In this document: in pieces, positions 1-10,266 of the stretch | Layout: each line of letters starts with the position of its first letter | Position numbering within the stretch: the first letter of the stretch is position 1 | DNA from: Mrakia gelida | Taxonomy: Eukaryota > Basidiomycota > Tremellomycetes > Cystofilobasidiales > Mrakiaceae | Direction: 5' to 3' | Assembly: GCA_024345305.1 (NCBI GenBank) | Contig: BRON01000004.1 | Location: 1,364,001 to 1,428,000, forward strand | DNA length: 64,000 bases | Program-made: the position numbers and the translations under genes | The notes under the pieces: generated by a model | Seen by the model: only the letters and a program-made list of their open reading frames with translations | What the model was told of the DNA's origin: nothing | Databases searched by the model: none

Positions 1-1069
1 TTCCCCGAGAGCCTGGAGGTGAAGGTGGTTCAGATGAGCTGGTTCGTACCGTCGGCGAGAGTCCTTTTTTCCGAGTCTCTCAATCCTTCTCGCTGACCTG
101 CTCGTCTTTCGTCTTCCTTCCAGAACGTCGCGCCTCCTTCGTCCTTCCTTCAACCGACCCCTTCGCCTTCGCCCTCGCTTCTCACCTCGAATTGAATCGA
201 TATCTACCTCTTCGCATGAGTTCCTAACTCCGATGTCACCTCAGTGAGCTCCTTCTCGCTCCGCTTTCGTGCTCTCGAACGCGTCTCTCTCGAACGATCT
301 GGCTGACGTTTCCTCTCTTCGACTTGCTTCGCAGTCCGTCGCCGGAACGAGACCATCCGCTTCCCTGGAACCAGACTCACCTTGCCAGTACGGGAGGAGT
401 CGGGCGTGTAGCTACGGTGGGAGTGGTCGATCTTGATGGACGCTCGACAGGTTCGGTTTCGAGCGCGAACCTTGAGAGAAACGGAGCGGGCGAAACGCGT
501 CTTTTTGCGCTGTTTTGGGATCTCGCTCTGAGCAGAGAAGACCTGCTCTGGTACCTTCTACGGAGAGGAAGAAATGAAAACTGAAAGACAACAGAAAAGA
601 AGGGTCAAACAGGGGCAGGGATCGTCCGCAGGTCACCTCGAACAACCCTCCCTCCCCATCCTTCAGACAGCTTCACCTCCATCCAACACCCAGATCTTCC
701 TCTTCCGTCTTTCAGCTCCCAGCCAGCACCTCCTCTTCTCCACTCACGTCGCTCCTGTTTCTTCAAAAGGTTCGCTTCTCCTCAGGAGGATCCTCGGAAA
801 GGTCGATCAGGGTCCGCTCGAGCTCGCACCTCCCTCCTCCAAGCACTTTGGAAGTGGAAGAGAACAGCCATCTCGCCTTCTTTGGACAGACACGCAGCTG
901 TAGGATACTACCGTGAGTGAGATTCTCGTCTGGAGCGCGTTTGAAGTCTGTTGAGAGGGAGATAAGCCGGTAGCAGAGCTCGGAAGGAAGGAAGCTGACC
1001 TCTAGCTCTCCTTCCCTTCCTCCTCCTTCCTTCCCTTCTTCTTGTCTCCCCTCCCAGATCCCTCGAGAC
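1..1069 (+). promoter_or_regulatory. upstream region and 5' leader of the STE11 gene
   Basis: No convincing protein-coding exon was found here. The stretch is pyrimidine-rich on the + strand, with long C/T tracts at about 100-200 and 640-720 and again just before the start codon at 1070, a common composition for leaders in this window. Small ORFs in several frames have no recognisable domain. Some of the sequence is probably an untranslated exon or a leader intron, but I cannot fix boundaries. Confidence 0.4.
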
Positions 1070-4000
1070 ATGATCATGTCGTCCTCTTCCCTTCGTCCGA
1101 ATCAAGCTTCCTCCCCAACTTCCTCCACGTCTTCCAAAACCACGACTCCGACTTCTCCTTCGTTTCGAACGACGGACACCTTCCCAAACCAATCCTCCAC
1201 CTCCTCAACCTACCCTTACCGTCAACAAGCTCCCTCCTCCTACAACCACCCACCCTCAACTCCTTCACGACCCAACACATCCTTCTCCTCCTCCTCGAAT
1301 GCTCCTCTCACTCCCTCCATCCCCGTCCTCTCGTGGCTTCCATCGGACGTCGCCATCTTCCTCGCTTCCATCAAGTGCGCTCATCTCGAACCAGTCTTCA
1401 GCTCGAACGACATCACAGGTCAGGTCATCCTCGAACTGGATATGAATCACTTGAAGGAGATGGGGGTGGACAGGGTGGGAGATAGAGTGAGGGTACTCGC
1501 AGGGCTGAAGGCTTTGAAGAAGTCGGCGACAAACAGCTGGAGGTCGAGGACCGACACCGGAGGATCCGTCAACTCGAATCCTGGAGGACCAGACCTTTCG
1601 AGACGAGGTCCAACGGTCGTCGTCACTAGGGGAGAGGAGTCGGATGCGTACAGCCTAGGAAGAAGTGGGTCGAGAAGGTTGGGAGAAGGAAGAGGGTTCC
1701 ATTCGAGCAACAACAACGGACAACACGTCCATCAACCGTCGAGCTCGTCCACCTACTACTCCAACAACTCCTCCCACATCAACTCGGGCACCTCCTCTTC
1801 CGATAGTAGTCCTCCTCGTACTCGAACGACCACAGGTCAAGCAGGTCATCGTCCAGCTCCCCTCAACATCTCCCAACCCTCAGCCTCGACCGACCCTCGA
1901 CTTCCTCAGGCCTACCAACCTCCCTCTCACTCCCACTCTTCTTCCTCCAACACTCCCATGGCTTCCAACAACTCCTCTCTCCGAACCACGACTCTCGCCA
2001 ACGCCTCAGGTCTTCCTCGCTCAATCTCGCCCAATCCTCCTCCCTCCGGACCCATGCCCACCTCCAAATCCAACATCCCTCGTCCGCCTTCGAAATCAGC
2101 CTCGAGCTCGTCGTTACGAGCTCTTGAAGCGAGGGACAAGTCCCTTCGGCCTCCTCAGTCCTATAGCAGCGCCACTAACCCTCAGTCGTCGTCGTCTTCC
2201 GGTCGCAAAGGCTCGATCAGTCCAGCTCCAACAGCACCTCCTCCTCCTCCTCCATCGACCACCGTCTCGTCGAGCAACCTCGTCGGACTCCCATCGAACC
2301 CTCGAGTAGGCCAACAGTCGTCCCACAACCCTTCCAACAGTCTCTCAGGAGGGTCCTTTACCGAAAGGAGGGCGACTCTCGCGAAGGAACGCGAAGGAAA
2401 GGTCTCGACACGTCCTTCGACCGCCTCTTCGGTCACCAGCACCACCTCGAGCTCGAGCGCTGCCTCCTCTTCCCATCGAAAAACACCCTCCAACGTCAAC
2501 ACTGGATCCAACTCCTCCTTCGGCGCTTCCGCCCCTGCCGTCGTCGTTTTAGGAGCCAACGGTCGACCGACCGTCTCCGCTCCCCTCTCCTTCCACCCTT
2601 TCGCAACAGCAGCTCCAGCAACTCCCTCCTCCCCTTCCTACCCGCTTCATCACCCCCCTCAACCCCTCTCCTCGGCAACCTACCAAGCTTCCAACCTCTC
2701 CAACTCCTCCCTCAACGCTCCCACCCCGACAGCCTCCACCAACCCAAACTCGGGAGGGTACTCGGTCGGAAGAGGTCCGTTCACGAACGCCAACAACTCG
2801 TCGACGATTCCGTTCTCGCTCGAGGACTTGAAGAGGAAGTGCATCAAGTTCATCAACTCAGAGGACGGACACTCGAGAACAGTGGATCTGGCGAACTGTG
2901 AGGGAGGGGTGGAGGTGATGGAGAAGGTGTTGAGGAAGTTTGGGAAATGGAACGGTGGAGGGTTGGGAGGAGGTGGAGGAGAGAACGAGAGTGATGACGA
3001 GGCTGGGACGAATGGGTTGTGTGTGGATGGGTGGGGTGTGTTTTTAGAAGGATACTCGGGGGAGGGAAGTGGTGAGTCTGGGTTCTCGTTCGACGCGTCT
3101 CGTTTCGCTTCCTTCGACGAGCCTGGGCTGACGGATCTTGAGGCCCTTCTTTGTTCTCTTTTCCTTCTCACAGGCGTCCCACTCACCGAAGCCGAACTCC
3201 TCTCCATCTGCCACGCTCCTCCCGATTCTCCCTCTCGCGAACGAGGTCTGACGCTCAAACGAACTCGAAAACTCGCCAACCGAAAAGCCATGGAATCCTT
3301 CTTTGGCGAAACCCCTCCCGACCCCAAGTCACCCACCTCCCCTACCTACTACGCCGCTCCTCGACTTGGTGCGAACGACGATGCAGGAGATCTCAACTCG
3401 ATGCTTCAGCCTTCGAGGATCGCGAACGGCAGCAACATCGGAGCGAAGAAGATGAACCGAGCGAGTACGGTCAGCGTGATGAGCGGGCTGGGAGTTCCAA
3501 CGGGGACGAGGACGAGTGGAGAGTCGTTCAGAGCTGGAGGAGCGGGTGCAGGAGGACCAGGGTTCAAGGGAACTACGAGCGGAAACGGGAACGGAGGTCT
3601 CTCGCCAGATCTTGGACCAGCAGGAGGAGGATCGACCCCCTCAGCTCGTTCGCCATCAGCGGGATCGTTCCTCAACCGAGGTCGAAAGATGTATAACTTC
3701 TTCGGTCATCGTCCTCCCTCGGAACTCATCTCGAACCATCTCGCCGACTACTTCCCCTACGTCCAGAAGAAGGTCCTCGAACGAACCGCTCGGAACTCGA
3801 TGCTTCGAATCAGCTCTGGATCTGGAGGACCAGGAGGAACGTCCGCTTCGCTCTCAGCTCTCCAAGGAGGAGGACCCGATGAACCGAGGAGATCGCTGCC
3901 TGGAACGAGCTGGTCGGACGAGAAGGCCAACCCGTCGTCGAGACTCAGCACGTCGAGCTTCGGAACCGTCGCGACGACTCACAGCGGCAGTACCAACAGC

Positions 4001-6175
4001 CCAAGGAAGAAGAGGACGTCCATTCGAGCCTCCAAATCCTACACCTCTCCTCCTCCCAATCGTCAGAACCACAACCACTCGAACCTCAACCACCATCGCG
4101 CGTCCGCGTCTCCTCCTCGAACCGCCATCCCCGAGGAAACCTCCTTCTTCAACTCAAACAGCAGCACCTCCGAGACCGGTTCCGTCACAGGAGGGATTCC
4201 TCGACTCTCCATCTCCACCGACGACGGAACGACCTTCTCAGGCGACTCAGCAGAGGAATCCGACCGCGACTCCATCGCTTCCAAACCTCCTCTCCTCCCT
4301 CCCTTCATCACCTCCGAGGAATCCCTCTCCGACTCCCTCGGCGTCTTCTCTCCTGGAGGAACGACCTCTACGTCCGCTACCGACCCGACCGTCGCCGTAC
4401 CTTGGATGACGAGGGAGAGGAGAGGATCGAACGCGTCGGCCAGTACGAGTCGATTGAGCATGCTCTCGAGATACAGGAAGAGCAGGGACAAGAGCGATAC
4501 GGCGTCGATGTTGACGGTGGATGAGATCACGGCTCATGTGGAGAGCAAGAGAGTCAGCATGGTCTCGTTCGCGAGGAGCAGGAGCAGTGGGGAGGGCGGG
4601 AGTGATGGGGAGAGCGAAGCGTACGCGGGGGAGTTTGAGGAGTTCGAGGACGAGGATGGGGAGGGAGAGGGAGGGTTGAAGACTCCTGCTGGGCTGGCGA
4701 GGAGGGTGTCGAGAACGTCGACGATTGGAGGAATGGTGGTGCAGAGTGAGGATGGGGATGACGAGGAGGAGTATGATGATGAAGAGGAGGAAGAGGAAGA
4801 CGAGGAGGATGTGTATAGCGGGGACGAGGATGAGGATGAGGACGATGAGGATGAAGATGAAGACGAGGAGATCATCGAGGAGGACGAGCATGGAAAGGCG
4901 TTCATGTCGACGGGCGGTGAGTCGCGTCCTCTCCACTTCCTTTGTCTCGCTCGAACCCTCACTCGTTTAGAAGCTCTGCTGACTTCTCTTCCTCTTGGGC
5001 AACCCCTTCACAGGCAAACGTTCCATTAAGTGGATCAAGGGAGCTCTCATCGGATCAGGATCGTTCGGATCAGTCTTCCTCGGAATGGACGCCCAGAACG
5101 GACTTCTCATGGCCGTCAAGCAGGTTCAGATCCCCACTGGAGTCTCGACGAACGAGGAGAGGAAGAAATCGATGCTCAGTGCTCTCGAGAGGGAGATCGA
5201 GCTGCTCAAAGAGCTTCAGCACGAGAACATCGTGCAGTACCTCGGTGAGTCGCGTCCTCCTTCCATCCCTCCCTCTCTCCTCCCCTTTCCTCGCTGACCT
5301 CGACTTTGTTTCTTTTCGCACAGACTCCTCCATCGATGCCACCCACCTCAACATTTTCCTCGAGTACGTCCCAGGAGGATCGGTCTCTGCACTGCTCGGG
5401 AACTACGGAGCGTTCGAGGAGGCTCTCGTCAGGACGTTCATTCGACAGACGCTTCAAGGACTCGTCTACCTTCACGATCGAGGAATCATTCATCGAGACA
5501 TCAAGGGAGCCAACATCCTCGTCGACAACAAGGGTGGGATCAAGATCTCGGATTTCGGGATCTCCAAGAAGGTCGAGAGCAGTGAGTCGCTCGCTCTGGT
5601 TTCCCGTCTCGATGGTTCGACGGTCGACTCGGGGCTGACTCTTCGTTGTTCTTTTGTTGCGTCTCAGACCTTCTCTCTGGCTCGAATCAAAGGAAGTCTC
5701 TCCAGGGAACCGTCTTCTGTGAGTCTTCTCTCCCTCGATGCATCGTTCTTCGAAACGAACTGAAGCTCACGGTCCACCCTACCCTCCCTTCCCTCGTTCC
5801 TTTTTGTCAGGGATGGCTCCCGAGGTCGTTCGACAAACCGCTCATACTCGAAAAGCCGACATCTGGTCCGTCGGATGCCTCGTCGTCGAGATGCTCACCG
5901 GTCAACAGCCTTGGGGAGGTCTCAACCAGATGCAGGTCATGTTCAAGGTGAGCTCATCATCGCGTCTTCGTTCCTCTGAGCGTTCTGACTCTCCCTCTCT
6001 CTCACGATTATGCTCGTTGTACCAGATCGGCTCCTCAGGGCGACCAGCCTTCCCACCAGACATCACTCCAGCAGCCGAAGACTTCCTCAACAAGACCTTC
6101 ATCCTCGACCACCTCGAACGACCCTCGGCAGCGGAACTCCTCGTTCATCCTTTCATTACTGAGGTGCTCGAGTAG
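1070..6175 (+). CDS. STE11: Ste11/Kpp4-type MAP kinase kinase kinase (SAM, RA, kinase)
   Basis: Six exons (1070-4916, 5014-5244, 5324-5581, 5668-5718, 5811-5947, 6026-6175) join to 1557 codons without a stop. An N-terminal SAM domain lies at about residues 87-152 ([12 protein letters not shown] ... LKALKK). A Ras-association-like domain starts near residue 580 ([13 protein letters not shown]). A Ser/Thr kinase domain runs from about residue 1287 to the end, with glycine loop [15 protein letters not shown]-type [23 protein letters not shown] and GTVFWMAPEVV. SAM-RA-kinase order is that of fungal pheromone/filamentation MAPKKKs (yeast Ste11, Ustilago Kpp4/Ubc4), which phosphorylate a Ste7-type MAPKK in the cytoplasm. 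Long Ser/Pro-rich linkers make it much bigger than yeast Ste11. An acidic Glu/Asp tract (about nt 4750-4890) sits just before the kinase domain. The start is the first ATG of the long open frame; a second in-frame ATG follows two codons later. Confidence 0.93.
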
Positions 6176-6490
6176 ATTCGCGCTTTACCCACTCTCTTAA
6201 CCTTCTCTACATATCTCCCTCTCTTTTCGCCTCTATCTCCTCACGTATTTAGCTTCCTTTCACGTCCCACGACTCGTTGTTTCGCAGCTTTGTTTTCGTC
6301 TCTCTCCCTCTCGTCTGTTCTCTTCCGCTTTCAGCTCTCTCTCTCCCGTACATGGTTTTGTTTCGATCTTCATTACATCATGACTCTGGATGACACGTCA
6401 AGCGTTGAATCAACTAACCCAGGAGAGTCGTAAGGTACAGCGAGAAGGAGCGAGGGAAGTCGTGAAGGGGTTTCGAAGCTCGAAGGAGCA
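6176..6490. other. convergent 3' intergenic region
   Basis: About 315 nt lie between the stop of the STE11 gene (+) and the stop of lipase 1 (-). The + side is T/C-rich and probably contains both 3' untranslated regions. I see no ORF or structured RNA. Confidence 0.6.
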
Positions 6491-8065
6491 TTAAGAGTAG
6501 CAAAGCCCGAGAAGTACGCCGTTATATGGGCCAATGTGATCCAAGACGTTGGTGAGTAGAGCTCCCAACCTGTTGAGAAGACGACACAAGCTTCGGTCAG
6601 CGGATGAACGAGAGAGAAGAAGGATGAGGGAAAGCGACGCGACTGACCCGCAGTTGATGTTCTCTCTTTCCGAACAAGCGACGAAGGTCTCGGTGTAAGG
6701 CTTGATAAAGACTTCGCCTGCTACGTGCTCGAAGCCGAAGGCGAGAGGTGGGAGGTGAGGGACGGGGTCTGCGAAGAAGAAGAATGCGAGGAAAGAGAAC
6801 GATCAGCTCGGACGCGTCTTCGACGGAGAACGAAAAAGATGAGCTCACCGTTTCCTCGAGTGACGTGGACGTGGTCGGTGACCTGAGGAAGAAGAAGATT
6901 TCAGCATAGGTCGGAATTGAGCTCGAGAAGCAGGGAAGCTTCGCTCACAGTGGTCGCGAAGTAAGACGCGAACAAACTCGTCCCCACTCGAGGACTCGCG
7001 AACTGACGAGACTTGAGCTCGATACCGGGGATTTGAAGCTTGAGGTAGAGCGACTCCAGGACTCCAAGTGACGCACCGAGACTGTGACCGACGACGACGA
7101 CTGGGGAAGCGAGACGAAGCGAGAGATCAGCGTCGCGTCTCGAACGAACAAAAAGGACAAGAGAAACGCGTCGACTCGATCTTCTCACCCTAGTTGGTGC
7201 TGTACGTCGTCATCCCCGCCTTCACAGCTGCGAGAATAGGAGCAGCTGTCAACGCGTGCGTTCCGAGCCATCCTGAGTGGGCGAGGACGTTGGAAGGGAC
7301 GCCTGTAACAAAAGGGAAAAGTCGACGTCGCGCCAATCGAGTGTTGGTTTCAAGCGAAGAGAAACACAGAGAGAGAACGAGCTCACCAGGAAACAAAGTC
7401 CCATCGAGGTTGGTCGGAAGGAACGCAACGTTATTGAGCACGCTCATTCTTCAGAAACAGAGAGCGAGAACAACACCAAACGAGAGAGATAAGGAGGAGA
7501 AAACCAAAGGACGGCTCATCAGCTGAGTTGACCCCCTCTCATTGCCTCCGACCCTTTCCTCTTCCTCTTCCCACCTCCCCTCTTATGCGTCCCTACTCAC
7601 ATGGATAAGAAATTGGTCCCTTGATGCGCGACGACGAGGGACTGTTCTGCTCCAGACCAGAGCACGTACCATCCGGGAACGTCGTTGTCGTTCCCACCCC
7701 AGGCGAGGAGGGAGACGTCCTTCGATTGATCGCATCCTCCGCTGCCACAGTTCCATTTCCCTCCCACGGTAACGGAGTCGCAGTAGGCGGCGCTGAAGAA
7801 GAAAGAAAGGTAGGCAATGGTCAGTTTGGGGGAAAGGGGAGGGAGAGGAAGAGAGAAGAGAGGGAGAGGGAAAGGCGAAAGGAACGAACCCAGCGAATTG
7901 AGCATAAGTCGTCGACTGAGTTTTGGCTGCCGACGAGAGAGCTGCTACTGATCCGCTTGAGATCCTGGAGACGAGGACCTCCGGATCTGATGCTGAGGTG
8001 TTGAAGGGAGCGGCGTTGACGAGGGAGACGGAGAGGGAGAGAAGGAGGGGGAGGAGGAAGAACAT
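6491..8065 (-). pseudogene. secreted class 3 lipase 1 with an in-frame TAG
   Basis: Eight exons on the minus strand (8065-7890, 7792-7601, 7448-7387, 7302-7189, 7100-6949, 6882-6849, 6768-6648, 6569-6491) stay in frame for 310 codons. They encode an N-terminal signal peptide (MFFLLPLLLSLSVSLVNA), AAYC, HQGT, the nucleophile elbow VVVVGHSLGA, SPRVG, the DPVPHLPP segment carrying the likely catalytic Asp, and DHIGPYNG with the likely catalytic His near the C-terminus. This is the Rhizomucor-type lipase fold, predicted to hydrolyse triacylglycerol outside the cell. However, codon 181, the last full codon of exon 4 (7190-7192), is TAG, before the catalytic Ser. The paralog at 14.4-16.0 kb has AGT (Ser) there. 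No alternative donor that keeps the frame was found. It may be a decaying gene or a base-call error. A non-standard donor, GTTCGT, ends exon 1. Confidence 0.8.
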
Positions 8066-8352
8066 CGCTCGTGAAGTCGAGAGTCGCCGTTGCTGGTTCG
8101 GAACGAACGAAGGCTGAAATTCAGCCAAGATGAGCTGTTGTCGCGTTCAGCGCACATGGTCAGTTGATGTCGGCTCTTGACCTGTTAGTTAAGCGACAAA
8201 TAGCCGGAAAGGACTGCTGACCGAACGATATTCAGGCCGACGATCCACTCGCGGAGGGGGCTTGGGAGAAGTCAGCTCGGTTTGGAGGAGGAGATTCTGC
8301 GCTACAGGGTGAACGAGTAACCGAGCATACATCGTTTGCTTAGGCAAAACGT

Positions 8353-9935
8353 CTAAGGCGATGCAGTCTCGATCCGAAGGAGCTGCGAAATGAAAACGAG
8401 AGGACGATCAGTCGCGTCGAACGGACGAGAGCAGAGAGAGAAAGCGGAAGTCGTCTCGAGCGACGATGATAGATGAGAACGACTGACCTCCTCGTCCCAG
8501 AACTTCCCCTGCTTGCAGCAAATGAGCTTGTGAGCGTCCCAGTTCTGCTTTTGGTGCTCTGCAAACGAAGAGAAAGGGCGAGCGATCAGATCTAGAGAGC
8601 GACGCGTCGAAGAAGGAAGGCGTTGAAGGGCTTACCGCAGCCGCAATATCGGACTGAGTGGCACTGGAAGATAGAGAAAAGAGTGGAGTTTGTCAGGATC
8701 TACGAACCAGAGCCTCGCGTCCTCGACGGAGAGTGCGAGGACGAAGGAAAGATCGAAAAGACTCACTCGACTGCAAGCCATCATCTCCTGGCCCTTCGCG
8801 AGCTTCACACACTTCCCCGCTCCTCCCTTCCCAGCACACTCCTTCCAGATCCCTAGCCAGTCGCTCGAGAGAGTCCCCACTTGCGAAGCGACTCTCCTCC
8901 CGTTCATGAAGTCCGCGATATCGCTCAATCCCCCCATGCAGTGGTTCAGCAGCGTCTTGAACTGTTCCGTTTGACGATGAAGACGAGGATCCGAGATCAC
9001 TCTGAAGAGCTCCTCTCTGTGGAGGTCCATCGAGGAGGCGAGTTTGGTGGGAGTCGTGGGAGTGTTGAGCATACCTGTGAAGGGGAGGGATTTGGTCGAT
9101 TGTTTCCAGACGAGGGTGTCGTTGAAGGAGAAGTGGATGGCTCGGAGGGTGAATTCGAGGTGTGGGAGAAGGTGTTAAGAGCGTGGAAGCCGGTATAACC
9201 TCCTGCTTGACCGGGCATGTCCATCTGAGCGAGAGAAGGAAAAGAGGGAGAGGGAAGAGTGTGTGACGACGAGACGTGAAGGGAAACCGGGGCTCGATGT
9301 TCGTGAAGCTCACCCCTTGGAAGATGAAGTCTACAGGAGGGACACGCGAGTCTAGGTGCACGAGAGCGAAGTTCGGCACCTGGGAAAAAGAGATCGACGA
9401 TCAGCCAGATGTCCTTGGACGAGGAGGTCAGCGCGACGAGAGCGAGGAGTCGAACTCACCCGCCTGCGATTCTTTTGCTCTCGGATGAAGCGAGAGATGG
9501 GAGGGAATGCAGGGACCTGTCCGAGGAAGACCACCATGGACCCAAGAACTGCCTTGGCCATATTTCCAGCGGTTTCTGCGACTTCGAGAGCTGCGAAGAT
9601 GTTGGGGAGGTAGAGACCGAGGACTTCGAGCTAAGAGGAGGGAGGAGGGAGGGAAGCCACGAAAGGCTGAGTGAGCTCTCGTCAACCATGGGGAGCTCCT
9701 GATGAGCTGAGAAGAGCTCACGAGAGTGCGGGTGTTGGCAAGTTGTCCGTTGTTCATCTAGAAACATGGGAGAGAGGTCAGGGCTGGCTTGACGAGGAGA
9801 AGGGAGGAGGATCGAGCTCACGATCTGGAACTTCCTCGTTGCCTCAGCCTCGGAGTGATTAGCCCAAGTGAGAGCGTTCGCATAGGTATCGATCTTGAGT
9901 TCGGCTCCTAGTCGTTTGACCGTGAGGGGCGCCAT
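8353..9935 (-). pseudogene. MYND-type zinc-finger protein, apparent one-base frameshift
   Basis: The start codon at 9935 opens MAPLTVKRLGAELKIDTYAN. Exons 9935-9822, 9757-9722, 9630-9460 and 9379 to about 9318 follow, then further exons to the TAG at 8353-8355. The C-terminus has the MYND pattern across three exons: MMACSR / CHSVRYCGC / EHQKQNWDAHKLICC, i.e. paired Cys with the closing H-x3-C. MYND fingers bind proline-rich partners; the N-terminal helical part is not a domain I recognise and no SET motif is visible. Around 9150-9175 the frame shifts: YTGFHALNT is followed by LLPHLEFTLRAIHFSFND only if one C is restored in the run on the minus strand. A 60-nt intron with a weak donor could also bridge it. 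So this is either an intact gene with an odd intron, a frameshifted gene, or an assembly error. Confidence 0.6.
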
Positions 9936-10266
9936 CGTCGAAGAGGAAGCAGAGGCGGGAGGGAAGAAGGAGGGCGAAGGTTTGGTTCGAGGTCAACAAG
10001 CGAGGCCTGCTTTCTCCTCGCCCTCTCCGCCCCCGATTTTCTGTCGAGCTCAACTTTTTCTGAGATTCGGGGTAAGCGTGATATACTGTGGGTATCTGTG
10101 AGCAAGAACGAGCTCTCGAAGTCGAAAGGTTGATCGATCAGTCGGGCTACAAACTCCTTAGCAACGAGCTCGGACGTCTTTGCTTTCGCTCGCCTTCGCT
10201 CGATGTTGCTCTCACCATCCACCCACCCACCCCCCCTCCCCTTCCCTTCTCTCTTTCTCTGTCAGG
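9936..10266. promoter_or_regulatory. divergent promoter between MYND gene and NIC96
   Basis: The two start codons (9935 minus, 10267 plus) face away from each other, so this 331-nt gap must hold both upstream regions. A CTGTCAG just before the NIC96 ATG could be the acceptor of a leader intron. No distinct operator was recognised. Confidence 0.5.
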
